Below, one piece after another: positions 1-11,600 of a stretch of DNA of 64,000 nt. A program made the position numbers and the translations under genes. The DNA is from Plasmodium brasilianum (lineage: Eukaryota; Apicomplexa; Aconoidasida; Haemosporida; Plasmodiidae): NCBI RefSeq assembly GCF_023973825.1, contig NC_090125.1, positions 2,440,928 to 2,504,927 on the forward strand. The letters are read 5' to 3'. A model generated the notes under the pieces. That model was given only the letters and a program-made list of their open reading frames with translations, searched no databases and had not been told where the DNA came from. The number at the start of each line of letters is the position of its first letter. Position 1 is the first letter of the stretch.

Positions 1-1167
1 TTATATTGTTTAAAACATTTCCAACAATTTTGTGTTGCTCTTTAGAACATTTCCAGAAATTATACAAATTACAAAATGACAAAAATACACATAAAAAACA
101 TAACATGAACCAACAAATTTGAAATGACATTAACATTTGGATAGCCTGCATTAACCATATGGAAAAGTTTATATACAGTGCATACCAAAATACCTTTTTA
201 TTTACACTATTTAATAAGCTTTCTTCAGATGTTTGAAAAACAATTTTGTTTGAATAGTCTTCGTTAGAATCTATCCACCAAATCATTTTCACTAAAAATC
301 TTAAAAAAAAAAAAAAAAGCATGCGCATATTGCAGATGTTGAGCATTCTTACATATATACATAAATATAAGGCGAATTACGCACAGTCCACGCAATCTAA
401 TATGTAAAATACTGGCATAATTAATCCTAATTAGGTGTAAAAAAAAAGAAAAAAAGAAAAAAAGGAATATGATGGACTATACATTAATACTACACATGTG
501 GACGTAGATATATATATATATATTTATATATGCGAATATATGTACATATATGTACCCCATACCTCCCAGTTATATTCTTAACCAAATAGAAATCTAACGA
601 AACCAAAAAAAGAGTAATTGCAAATGTTATAATAAAATCATTTTCTTTTGATTTTTCACTTCTAAATATGTAAGGCCCTATAAAATAGCTATAAAAGGAA
701 AAAATCGTTTTTTCTTTTTTTTTAACTCTCAAAGTAAATTAGTATGTAGTATTAAAATAATGGAGGCGTTTCACTTTTTGTACATATAGTAAATGTGAAC
801 TAAGAGACCAAGCCAGTGCTCATACGAGCAATGCACATAATGGTATACTTATATATATATATATAAGTATATCATGTATGTTTATATATACAGTCACGGC
901 ACAGAGTCTAAACATAACCATATACATTTACACACTTAAGCATTACAGTAATACTGAAAGGATTTTAAAAGAAACATGTGCGATACATATATAGGGGTGC
1001 TTCGTATTATGAAGAAAGTCATTAAAATAATTCATCATGTCATTTTTATTAAATGCATTAGGATCGAAATTAAAATAATTCTTAGTGTTCATTGAATTTT
1101 GTGCATTGCTGGGAAATTTTGAATCGTTCGTTTCATTAATTTCACTTTCAAAGGGGCTTCTGCTCAT
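1..1167 (-). CDS. TVP23: Golgi membrane protein TVP23 (FAM18 family), three exons, 3' end outside window
   Basis: Three exons read 1167-947, 688-563 and 299 down to the window edge. Introns 946-689 and 562-300 both start GT and end AG, and the phases match. The joined product shows at least 215 residues. It has a polar, Asn-rich N-terminus of about 50 residues, then closely spaced hydrophobic segments. The family core is clear: SLDFYLVKNITGR runs across the second junction into FLVKMIWWID, matching the TVP23 pattern [21 protein letters not shown]. A further membrane pair beginning VFWYALYINF and a NLYNFWKCSKEQ motif follow, also as in TVP23. The family consists of small multi-spanning late-Golgi proteins acting in vesicle traffic. 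The stop codon lies left of base 1. Confidence 0.88.
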
Positions 1168-1649
1168 TTTCGTAAATTCTGTGAATTTATGCGCTTAAAA
1201 AATTTCAGTCACTACGTACTCGCATATATATATACATATATATATATATATAAACAAAATATGTATGCCCAATAATACATTAATGAAATGAAGAATTTTC
1301 AAATAAAAAGTCGAAAAAAAAATTATGGAAAAAAGGATACTCCTTTTCAATTAATATTTTCCGCTATTCGGAAACTCATTTTTCCCTCAAAAAGAATACA
1401 TTAAAAACGTTTACTTCAGCTCTTTTTACTTTCGCTTTACTTTCACTTTTTTTTTTTACCTGTAGTCCTTTACGCTATTTCAGTAAAACTTTTGTATTTT
1501 TTTTGTGTCAACGTAAAAAACTAAATTAATTTTTTGCAAAGAGCAAAATTTGCAAAAATTAGTTTGGATAATTTGTTTATATATACGATATTACTATTAA
1601 TGTATGAAAGATGGAGACTGTACTATAAATTATTCTTGAAACTTCAATT
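1168..1649. other. Spacer upstream of TVP23
   Basis: AT-rich spacer between the TVP23 start codon and the candidate small gene on its right. It holds TA microsatellite near 1222-1252 and homopolymer runs. One possible acceptor-plus-exon lies near 1480-1520 on the minus strand (TTTAG followed by an open stretch of 16 codons), but I cannot place it in a gene. Confidence 0.5.
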
Positions 1650-2150
1650 TTAAGGTGTCATATGTACAACACGTCGTAATTGTAATACGTTTAATTTTAC
1701 TTTTAAAAATTTAAAGAATATATATGTGCTCGTGCCTTAGCACAAAAAAAAAAAAAAAAATATATGTACATGTACAACATACCCCCGTTTTAAAAATATC
1801 TCAAATACGAATTAAAATTTTTTCATATTGTTTTTTCTTAAAATAAACCTAAAATTGAAAATATATATACTTTTTATTAATTTTTTATAGTCTATAATAA
1901 TGCAGAGAAAAAAAAAAAAATAAATTAAGCTGAATGTTACATAATAATAGGAGATAAAATAAACAAAAAGCATATTTTTAAGGTATTATAAAATGTATAC
2001 ATATACATATATATATAAACTTTTTAATTTTTTAAGCAGTTTTTAAAATTATTAAATCATGTATAATTATTTGCTTACCATTTGACCAATCGACCTGCGG
2101 CCTTTATTTTTTATTGTTGTTAACATAGGGCAATATTTTGGACATTCCAT
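1650..2150 (-). CDS. Candidate small three-exon gene of unknown function (about 65 aa)
   Basis: Exon 1 is 2150-2079 and reads MECPKYCPMLTTIKNKGRRS and on to IGQM, ending at a strong donor GTAAGC. A possible continuation uses 1848-1809 (acceptor TTTTAG, reading VYFKKKQYEKILI) and 1735-1650 (acceptor CTAAG), ending at a TAA. The three pieces join in phase to give 65 codons. Exon 1 is clearly less AT-rich than the spacer and has a normal Plasmodium amino-acid mix; the downstream exons are weaker. I do not recognise the protein. The two early cysteines (C-x3-C) may be meaningful. It is transcribed divergently from RPC5, which starts at 2534. Confidence 0.35.
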
Positions 2151-2533
2151 GAAAAAGCAGTTTTGTTGCGGCTAACCAATGTTGATAAATCATTTATTTA
2201 TGTATGTGAAAAATAGCGTAGTAATGAGTCCTTTTTATTTGCGTAAACCCTTTAAAAGCATAGAGGTAAAAGCGCCAGCGTTTATTATAAATATATAATA
2301 TATATACATATATACGTATACACTTATATACATTTGTTATATACGTATGAACGATACCACAGGTATGATTGCACAGTTTTTTACAGCCCAATGATGGCAA
2401 CTGTCGAGCATTTTTAAAGCGTAATAAATTGTACTATATCAGAAAGGACAGTTCATTTTATAAATAGGTGTACCGACGACACTCGTGTGCATATCAGGAT
2501 AAAAAGTTTTGCCTTAAATTTATCACAATAAAG
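2151..2533. other. Short divergent spacer and RPC5 leader
   Basis: This stretch lies between the candidate minus-strand gene and the RPC5 start. It contains a TA-rich block near 2288-2330 and no coding signal I trust. It would carry the promoters for both directions. Confidence 0.4.
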
Positions 2534-4741
2534 ATGAATGAAGATTTGAAAGATCTGAGTAAATATGAATATAGGGAAGAGACGGATAGTAATTCAAGGA
2601 CATCAAATTCGGATGAGGAAGAGATTGAAGAAGAAATAGATATATATTTGAATAATGTAAATGAAAACAACCTGAACAACATATATACATACTTGATACA
2701 GTACCCGTTGAGGCCAAAATATAGGCCTTACAATTTTACTAATAATATACAAAAAATATATAAATGTAAAAATTACAACAAATTAAGAAATATAAAAAAT
2801 AATTTCAACACAAATGAAGAAACGTACATATTTGAGTATAAGTTGCATGAACATATGAAAGAAGAAGATATTCATGAATCTAACACAACATATAAAGAGG
2901 AACAGAACGATAAAAGTATAAGTAGATTAATTAGTACTAGTGTTTTATGTGAATATATTACAAACTGTGTGTGTATATTTAAGTACAATGATATAAAAAA
3001 AAAAAAAGAAATTTATATGATACCATTAAAACATATATATCAGTTTAAGCCATGTCATGATAATATAAAATTCGATATAAATTTTGAAGAAAAAATAAAA
3101 ACTAGTGAATCGCTATCTGCAGATAATTTAAAAGATAGTAATATAGATATAATAGAAAATAACAAGTATATAAATGATAACAATTTTACAAATTCAATGG
3201 ATGATAGGTGGAGTAAAATTGTTAATATATATGAACCCGATTCATATGAGGCAAATGAAATAGTATCTCTATTTACTAATTTGAATGAAACAAATTGCAT
3301 GTTTGAATACCAAAGTAATGGGGATGATACTGCAAAGAATACTTGTGTTAGTAGTAGTATTAGTAGCAGCAACGGTAGGAGGAAGGACGACATTAAAGAA
3401 ATACGATTTAACAGTGATGCGTACTTATACTTGAATCATATTTGTAAAAATGCCAAGGAAGATAACTATAACCATATACAAAATGACGAGAGCAGTAAAG
3501 AACGGAGAGCAAAAGAATGTAGTAAATATAACAACATATATAAACAAGAAGAGGATATATGTATGAATATAAATATGCTTTATTTTTTCTCCTTAAATTT
3601 AGACGAACAGATATTAAAAATATTGAGGATGAAAAATGTACAGAGTTTTAGTGAAATTCAAAAAATCATCAAAAAAAATGTAGATGATGAAAAGCTGATA
3701 AGTACTGTTAAAAAGTATTGTGTTAATGTATTAGGATTATGGGTAATAAAATCGAAATATTTATATAAATTTTTAAAAGGTAAAGAAAAGAAGAGTGAAA
3801 ATGAAAAGAAACTAGAAACTTTTTCTTATGTCGATTATAAGATTCGAGTTCGTGATTTGTTGTTAGTAATTATATTTAAACAGGTGGAGCCTATATTGCT
3901 AAAATATGTGTACGAGAGAAGAGTAGAAAATAGATCGAAGAACATGCAGATCAAGTCTGACCATAGTTGCAGTAATAATAATAATAATAGTATAAGTAGT
4001 ACTGTTGGTAGAATTGGCAGCAGCGCTGACAGTAGTGTTAGCGGCTCGTCGAAGAAGATTAATTCGTCGACGTCCATTATAATTGAAAATTTTGAAAAAG
4101 CAACAAACCTATCAAATAATATTTTATTGGAAATGTTTTCCCCTCTATGTGAATATAAATATACGGGATATTTTTTCAAGCACAAAATGGATGAACATTT
4201 TTTGGCTAATAATATAAGTCTGTGTTTATTTTATAATGAAAAGTGGAAAAAGAAAATGGTAAAAGTTGCTAAAATTATACAAACATATAAAAATAGTAAA
4301 ATTATTATTAATGATTATAAATTAGATATAAGGACGTTAGAAAAAAATATCACTGATTTGTTACATAACAATTGTTTATCATTTGATGATTTATACAATA
4401 AAATAAAAAGAGAATTAAGAAATACAAATTTGGATTTACAAATTTTTTTACAAGTTTTAAATAACATAGCAATTAATATTAATAATATATGGTTCCTACG
4501 AATAAATAATCAAAATGATTTCAATAAATGTAGAAATGCAGTTATTAACATATATCAGAATAATCATAATTCTGTTTTAACAAAAAAGGACATAATTCAT
4601 CATGTAGAAACGTATATAAAATCATCCCTAACCATTCCAGATATTTATTTTAGAAATATATTAAATGAATTATGTGTTCAAAAAAATGGAAAATATTTAT
4701 TTAAAGGAAATGACCAATTGAAGTCTGAATATAGCGAGTAA
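2534..4741 (+). CDS. RPC5: DNA-directed RNA polymerase III subunit RPC5 (POLR3E/RPC37-like)
   Basis: A single 735-residue exon. I start at the ATG at 2534 (MNEDLKDLSK) because the open frame further upstream has no ATG. After an acidic N-terminus, residues 51-68 read YTYLIQYPLRPKYRPYNF, the RPC5 signature (LFQYPVRP in animals). Next come a VCIFKYND...YMIPLKHIYQFKP stretch, equivalent to the animal ALYRQGELHLTPLHGILQLRP region, and DDRWSKIVNIYEPDSYEANE. Together these form the half that dimerises with RPC4 (RPC53 in yeast). Low-complexity Ser/Asn inserts follow. The last roughly 130 residues look like winged-helix modules, as in RPC5 rather than the shorter yeast RPC37. The product is nuclear and helps Pol III terminate and reinitiate at tRNA and 5S genes. 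Confidence 0.85.
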   Translation: MNEDLKDLSKYEYREETDSNSRTSNSDEEEIEEEIDIYLNNVNENNLNNIYTYLIQYPLRPKYRPYNFTNNIQKIYKCKNYNKLRNIKNNFNTNEETYIFEYKLHEHMKEEDIHESNTTYKEEQNDKSISRLISTSVLCEYITNCVCIFKYNDIKKKKEIYMIPLKHIYQFKPCHDNIKFDINFEEKIKTSESLSADNLKDSNIDIIENNKYINDNNFTNSMDDRWSKIVNIYEPDSYEANEIVSLFTNLNETNCMFEYQSNGDDTAKNTCVSSSISSSNGRRKDDIKEIRFNSDAYLYLNHICKNAKEDNYNHIQNDESSKERRAKECSKYNNIYKQEEDICMNINMLYFFSLNLDEQILKILRMKNVQSFSEIQKIIKKNVDDEKLISTVKKYCVNVLGLWVIKSKYLYKFLKGKEKKSENEKKLETFSYVDYKIRVRDLLLVIIFKQVEPILLKYVYERRVENRSKNMQIKSDHSCSNNNNNSISSTVGRIGSSADSSVSGSSKKINSSTSIIIENFEKATNLSNNILLEMFSPLCEYKYTGYFFKHKMDEHFLANNISLCLFYNEKWKKKMVKVAKIIQTYKNSKIIINDYKLDIRTLEKNITDLLHNNCLSFDDLYNKIKRELRNTNLDLQIFLQVLNNIAININNIWFLRINNQNDFNKCRNAVINIYQNNHNSVLTKKDIIHHVETYIKSSLTIPDIYFRNILNELCVQKNGKYLFKGNDQLKSEYSE

Positions 4742-5180
4742 CTTTTACTCATACACAAAATATGGTACCCATTTTGTTGTTTAATTTGCTTTTTATGAAT
4801 TCAAAAGGATTCCCCATTTTCAGGATCTCCACTCCTGCAATTTTTGAGACTCAAGTATATATATATGCACTCTTTTAAACGGTGCATAATAAGAATGCTG
4901 AAAATGCCCCCATAATGTTACTTTTGCTTTTTGTATTTTTTTCTTTTTTTACTCGCGCTTTAAGTAACTGCTGCGTTTTAACGAATACATGTGTATGTGT
5001 ATTATGTAGTATGCTTTATGCATCCATATGGCGTATTTTGAATTTATGTAGATATGTATATATACATATTTTTATTTTTTGTATTTACATCATTAACCCG
5101 TTAATATTTGCTCTTTGTGAGCACTTTTTTAATTTTTATTATGTCCAAACATAAATTTATTTATTTATTTTTTTTTTTTT
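4742..5180. other. Spacer 3' of RPC5
   Basis: T-rich stretch downstream of RPC5. An open frame at 4882-5154 encodes only Phe/Leu/Cys/Tyr-rich sequence and its open stretch begins at a GTG; I take it as non-coding. Confidence 0.4.
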
Positions 5181-5583
5181 TTACGCTGACAAGTAATGAA
5201 GTATATGATTTTTCTGTGCCTTCAACTCATAATTTTTTTTTAAAACATATCTACTGAAATTTACTCTATCAAATATCCCAGTGGGTGTTAATAAGCAACA
5301 TTGTCCCATGTATACATCTTTTTTATTTCAGGTATTTTGAAAAAATTTTAGAACATTTTAAATATTTGTAAAATGATGTCACCATTTATTTAACAAATTC
5401 GTTATCTCTTTTTATAACTCTTTTAAAAAATTCAAAATTTGTATGCATAAATGGATAACAAGCCTACGTATAAATAATACCTACACATACCCACTTACAC
5501 CTACATTAATATGCCATCTTGTAATAACGTGTAATACGCATTTATAGAACAGTTTAGTAATGGTATCACTCCTTTCCAACATA
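5181..5583 (-). CDS. Candidate spliced small gene of unknown function
   Basis: Two minus-strand open stretches look coding. The first starts at ATG 5583 and reads MLERSDTITKLFYKCVLHVI then TRWHINV. It ends among three overlapping donors near 5495-5480 (GTGTAA, GTAAGT, GTATGT). The second ends at TAA 5181 and contains NFSRYVLKKNYELKAQKNHI. Two phase-consistent joins are possible: an acceptor AAAAAG before 5319, which includes MGQCCLLTPTGIFDR, or an acceptor GATAG near 5265. Either gives a protein of about 60-80 residues. Its base composition is less AT-rich than the surroundings. The start is uncertain, because the frame stays open some way upstream of 5583. It converges on RPC5. The function is not recognised. 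Confidence 0.42.
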
Positions 5584-6121
5584 GTGCTATATACAGTGGT
5601 TAAATGAAAAAAATGTACGTACGTATACATGTGTGTACAAATATGCTAATATATGTATGCGGATGTGCATATTTGTTTTTCATTAAAACAGCTTATCGCC
5701 TTTTTTATATTTTTCCTTTATATGCATTTTTAAAATACGAACTTTTAACTAAATGAAAAACGGTATTACAATAATATTAATAATAATTATAATAATAATA
5801 GTAGTAGTAATAAAAGTAATTACCACTTAGCATTTTGAATGGTGCTATGAAATTAAATAGCATTTTTTATTAATAAGCAATTTTTCATAATTATAGCGCA
5901 GTGCTTCAGAATATACAATATCATTATGGTCAGTTCATTTTTTTGAATTTGATGTGAATGCATAATAATATGTTCTCAACTTTCATTACATTTTATGCTT
6001 TAAACACAATATATATATATATATATATTTTTATGTACAAAATATATCAATTAAAAAGTTTTTTCTTATTTTTTTCTTATTTTTTTCTTATTTTTTTCTT
6101 ATTTTTTTTTGTTTTTTTCTT

Positions 6122-6178
<57 letters not shown>

Positions 6179-6883
6179 CATATATATACTTTATATCATC
6201 TAAGTATCAATGTCTTATGTGAATTAAAAAATTTTTTTTTTTTCTGTATATAGTCTTACTTCAAATTTTGCACTTTCCCAGTCATATATACATAAGAGTT
6301 TACTCGTGGGTATCGGTTATTTTCTCTTTAAATATATACTAGTGTATTTTTTAACTGAATACAAATAGTTTAAGAATTTTTAAAACAATGTTACACTTTT
6401 TAAAATTATATCAGTTTTTAATATCCTTTTGAAGTTCCTACAATACATCTCCATTTTTCTGTATAAACCTGAGTATACAAATATTGTTCAGAGTTAGGTA
6501 CATACACATGCAGCAAGATACGGATATATATATATATATGTGGGTGTGTAAATATTACGTACATACGAATGTGAATAAATCAATATGAATATTAACAGGT
6601 ATTACTATATGTATAATATCGAATTGCCTTTATTTTAAAGAATAAGGAAATTTTTTTTTGCAATTTCCCCCTCGTTATTTTGATCCTTTTCTAGACATCC
6701 TTTCATTACTTTATTGCCACGTTTTGGTTCCCTTTTTGCCGTGTTTCCCTTATTTTTGCTACATTTTTGCCACATTTTCGTCACCTTTTTGCCTTATTTT
6801 TGGCTCGTATTTTTTGAACCCCCTTTTTAGCACCTTCATTTTTTTTACGGATACATATACACACTGATAAGTGAAGAGTTAAG
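5584..6883. repeat. Spacer with a long poly-T and T7CTTA repeats
   Basis: Spacer upstream of EXO5. It contains a (TA)n run near 6011-6026, several T-rich units of the form TTTTTTTCTTA (about 6059-6107), and then an uninterrupted run of 56 T at 6123-6178. An AAT/AGT-rich patch lies at 5767-5816. No gene is evident; the right part is presumably the EXO5 5' leader. Confidence 0.6.
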
Positions 6884-7945
6884 ATGCTGACAACGTACAA
6901 TATAATTTGGAAAAAAGAGGATGAGGAAAAATTAAAAAATGAGAAAAGAGAAAAGAATGTAGAGGATAGCGAAATAAATGAAAAGAAAGATAGATCCTCT
7001 TCCATAGCTGATTTTGAAGAACTAATAAATGATGTAGAGGATTTGTTAGAAGAGCAACAAATAAATGAAACTGAAAAATTATACAAAGAGTCTAAATCTC
7101 CTAATGAAAAATTTAATAAAAAAAATAAATTAAGTATAACTGATTTATCAGCTCAATTATGGTGTGAACAACAATTAGAATTAGTTTTAACCACAGGAAA
7201 AAAAAGAGAAACCGAAGCAATGAGATTAGGTATAGAAAGACATGAAGTTTTAGAAAAAGCAGATCATCAAATTATTGATGTAGAAGTAAATACAAGAGAA
7301 GAATCATTAGGTTATCGTTTACTAAATACTATTACACTTTTAGGGCAATTATATGAGTTTAAGAAAGCAAGAGAAGTATGGGTTTTTGGAATAATTAGAA
7401 ATTACGTACTTAGGGGAGTAATTGATGAACTTAGAATTGAATATGACAATGTTTCGAAAAGAGAATATTTAATAATATCTGATACTAAAACAAGAAAAGA
7501 AAAAAAAGAACCAAGTTTGGCTCAAAAAAGAACATCAGCTATACAAGTACAAACATACTGCTTATTATTACACCATTTAAAAAATGGAAAAGCTGATTTT
7601 CAAAAGTTATTTGAAATATATGAATGTAACCCTTACTATGAATTTACTGCTATTGATTTAGTTAAATACAAAAATTTAGACAATTTATCCAAAGAAGTAA
7701 ATAGCTTATTCATTAAATTACCAAGAATTAAAGAAGAAATGGAAATTGTTTATGAGCATCAAGGTATAGAATTCGCTAGAAATCTTATCCCTTATTTTTA
7801 CCAATCCACATTATATACTATTAACTTTTTGTTGGACTACTGGGATGGTAAAAGATCTAGTGATGTTGTTGAAAATTCGGATAAATGGAAATGCAAATTT
7901 TGTGATTTTGTCAAAAATTGCGTTAGGTGTCCCCTAGATGTGTGA
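6884..7945 (+). CDS. EXO5: Exonuclease V (EXO5/DEM1), Fe-S cluster nuclease
   Basis: A single exon of 353 residues, close to human EXO5 (373). The core starts at about residue 84 with SITDLSAQLWCEQQ. Active-site elements of the PD-(D/E)XK fold are visible: H120 in GIERHEVLE, D181 in RGVIDELR, D200-x-K202 in ISDTKTRK, and Q223 in AIQVQTYC. The Fe-S ligands are C94 and the C-terminal C337-x2-C340-x5-C346, the same spacing as in the human enzyme. The family degrades single-stranded DNA; yeast DEM1 acts in mitochondria and human EXO5 in nuclear crosslink repair. The first 70 or so residues are a charged extension of uncertain role. The ATG at 6884 follows a T-rich leader. Confidence 0.9.
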   Translation: MLTTYNIIWKKEDEEKLKNEKREKNVEDSEINEKKDRSSSIADFEELINDVEDLLEEQQINETEKLYKESKSPNEKFNKKNKLSITDLSAQLWCEQQLELVLTTGKKRETEAMRLGIERHEVLEKADHQIIDVEVNTREESLGYRLLNTITLLGQLYEFKKAREVWVFGIIRNYVLRGVIDELRIEYDNVSKREYLIISDTKTRKEKKEPSLAQKRTSAIQVQTYCLLLHHLKNGKADFQKLFEIYECNPYYEFTAIDLVKYKNLDNLSKEVNSLFIKLPRIKEEMEIVYEHQGIEFARNLIPYFYQSTLYTINFLLDYWDGKRSSDVVENSDKWKCKFCDFVKNCVRCPLDV

Positions 7946-8645
7946 ATCATGCGAAGCAATAGAGCTTGAAAATGTGCAGCGGAAAGATGGGCAAAAAAAA
8001 TAAATCACAAACTTAGCTATTTCACTCTGTTTTCATATATTTTAAGTATACATTTTCCTTTTAATTTTTTTTTCTATTTTTTGCGAACATTTTTTCCCAA
8101 AAGTTTATGCCACTTTTGATACATTTGATCAGTATGTCTGTATGCCCATGCAGAGCAAACACACGTACGCATATATATATATATATATATATATACGTTA
8201 AAGCTGTAAAAATGTTTATTTATGTTTAACCTGTTTTTGTTTTACTTACGATTAAAAATTTTTAATTCTTTTTTTTTTTTTTTTCAAAGCTTAAACAATA
8301 CTAAAAAAAGAGTAATTTCTACATTGATGCAAACACTGTAACCACTTCATTTATTTTTTCTAATTTTCAAGCAAATTACGAAAAAAAGTGATATACAAAA
8401 AAAAAAAAATTAGAGAAAGAGGAAAATATACAAAACTTATAGCAAAGTTGGCATTAACTATGCACATACGAGGGTATATTTAAACAAAAAGCTAAAACGT
8501 GCCAACAACAAAAAAAAAATAGACAAATAAAAACAGCAAAAAAAAGTCTTTTACTAACAGAGCTTGGAACAAACGAATTAACACCAAAAAAACTATATTA
8601 ACCAAAACGGAAGCAGTTAGGCACACACACATACATTAGCATAAA
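7946..8645. other. Convergent spacer between EXO5 and PCF11
   Basis: This 3'-to-3' spacer has a (TA)n run near 8170-8194 and several poly-A/T runs. I see no gene. Confidence 0.5.
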
Positions 8646-11600
8646 TTAAAAATGTTTTCTCCTTTTCGGCCTCTGTTTAGGGATAAACTTTTTAAGTTCA
8701 TTAGTAGGGGTTCCTTTCTGTTGATCATTCATAAGCTTACAAATATGCTGGTATGCATTAAAAAACGATTTAATGGATAATATAATTATTTGATTCAAAA
8801 TTTTGTCATCTAACTTTCTTAAAAAATAATACGGAAAGATGTAATATTCAATATAATTTTTAAAACAATCATTGTGAAAATAAGTAAAGTTTGTATTCGT
8901 ATAATTTTTTGAAGGGAAGTACATATTATTATGATTTTCCTTTTTTTTATTATCATCGTCTATATAGCATTTTATAATTTCGTTAAATGTGTTTTTTTCT
9001 CTTTTTGTCTTTTTATAAATATCTTCTAATATAGAGTTTGTAACTTCGTAACTAACCTTTTCAAAGTTCTCTATAAATTTATCTACTTCTTCATTTACGT
9101 ACTCTTTGTTAATATGGGGGTTTCCTTGGTTATTATTTATTTTATAGTTGTCACTATTGCTTTTTTGAATATTATGTAAAACACTTAGAGTTTCATAAGG
9201 AATGCAAAATTTTTTAAATAAATTATAATAATAGGAAATAGAATCGTCTTTTCTTTTGCTATTTTTCGTATATTTCATATATTTCGCATATTTCTCATTT
9301 TTTGCATTTTTCGCACTGTTTATATGTTTTGCATTTTTTGTTTGGTGATAGTTCCTATAATTCACTGCTGGTTCTATAATTGTTCTTCTGAGAAGACAGT
9401 TTTCATCAATTAACATTTTTACACTATCAAAAATGTCATATATATCTATCGAATCAATGTGTAATAAATCATCATTTTTGTTAATCCCACACGATATTGT
9501 ATGAGAACTTCCTTTTTTTTCGATTTTTTTTTTCATATTTGCATTTTCTTTATGTTTATTTTCTATAATTTTTAAAAAGTGTTGTGCCTCATTAATGTTC
9601 TTATCTAATATATCACAACTTATTTCATTATATAAATCTTTTTCACTTCCTTGGTCTATTCTTTTTGCACTTTTATTTAAATTATAGTTTCCTTCTTCAT
9701 CCTCTTCAAAAAAAAAATTATTTAAATTTACTGAAATAACATCAATATAATAAAAATCATTATATTCATAGGAGTAATCGAAAGCAAATTTTTCTTTACA
9801 CAAAAAACAGTAATTTAAGTGATAACTATTTATGTCAAATATAGGGACCTTTATAGGATAGTTACTATATATATAATTAAATAATCTGCTTTGAATTTCA
9901 CTAAAATCTGTATTGTTTTTTAAATTGTTACTATTATATATTGTAAAATAACTCTTTCTTAAATAAAAGAGAAGAATATCTTTAAACACTTCTGTTTGTA
10001 AAAAATATTTCTCCTTAAAAATATTAATGAATGAACTAAATATCATATAATCATCTTCATTCGAATTCGGATTATGCTGTTCTTCTCCCAAACATTTCTT
10101 TTCTTTCTCATTTTCGATAAATACTGAACCTTTACTCATTACGTTTTGATAAGTCGTACTAAAAGATTCATTTATGCCTTCCTTTGATTTGTCATCTAGT
10201 TCTACCTTTATTTTTTTGCTATTAGTATAGTTGGTAAAGGGGTTATGAAAATGTTCGTCCCTTTTCAACTTTTCCCCATACGGATTATCATTCGATCCAT
10301 GTTCCGCGTTGTCAAGTAGATCGTAATTTTTTTTTTTTTTGCAAGTTGAAAAAAAAATATTAATGGGGAACAAATTTCTACTAATATAAAAATCATTGTT
10401 CGTACATAAAGTCCATAAATTATTTTTCACATCTAATTTATCTTCTTTCAAATCATCCATATTATATTTGTTCATATAAGCACTAGTGATATTTTTACCT
10501 ATTAACAAATTATTATATATCTTATCATTGCTTACATGTTGATACATTTCCGTAATTCTTTTGACAAAAAAATTCTGAATACTTCTTTGAGGAACCCATG
10601 AAGGAAATTCATAGGTCGTAATATCTCGAATTTCCAAACATTTCATAATATTTTTATACATAGATTCTCCATCAATATATTTTATAAGTACATTATTGTC
10701 CTCAGTTACAGTGTAGTAGTTTGACAAATAAACATCATATGTATTTTGGTTTTCACATATAAAATCAAAAAAATTCATTTCATTACTATTTTCTCCCAAC
10801 TCCTTTATGTCATTACTTTCTATATAATTCCTTCTATCTTTTTCTTTCCCACTTTTTCCTGTTTCATTTTGTTTGGCATAAAAAAAGTTATCCATATCGT
10901 TAGACCCTTTCGTAAAATTAAACAACATTTGGACATTATTTTCTTCTAATAAACATATGTTATTTCCGACATTATGTGGGTAGTCTTTCATTATATAATA
11001 AGCAAGAGTTCTTTCCTTATCTGTTTTCTTATTCTTGCAAATAATTTCCATATTATCATTTAACCCTTCGTTCATACGTCCCTTCCTGGGGAACGAACAC
11101 TGATGAGAATTATTCAAACCATCTAATTCGTTGTTTACATTTATCATATCACTACTATTCACATTACTTTTCAAAAATGATGAATTTTTTAAATTGTCAT
11201 AATTATTGTTAAGATAAATAGTTTTCTTATTAAAATCAAACGCGCTGTGAAAATTGAAGGAATTACTATTTTTTGTAACAACATTATCATATAAGTCCTC
11301 AAAAAAAGAATAATCTTTACATATAAAAAACTCAATAGATATATTCATATGATCTAAAAAAATAAATTTTTTTTTACTTTTAATTATACTTGATATTTCT
11401 GAACTGTTCATGTAATTCCTGTTTTTCTTGTAATGAATTTCCAAATGATTTAATTTTTCCAAACTTGAACAAAATCTTATTCCACATGTAAAACATTGAA
11501 AACATCTTTCTTTGTAATAATATCTGTATATATCTTTTAAGGAAAACGCATTAATTTGAAATTCATCAATATTTGCAATAATTTCTAAATTCCTTTCTTC

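Noticed and set aside
4882..5154. Plus-strand frame with a signal-peptide-like start
   Set aside because: The open stretch begins at a GTG, is Cys/Tyr/Phe-rich from T-rich DNA, and lies in the RPC5 3' region.
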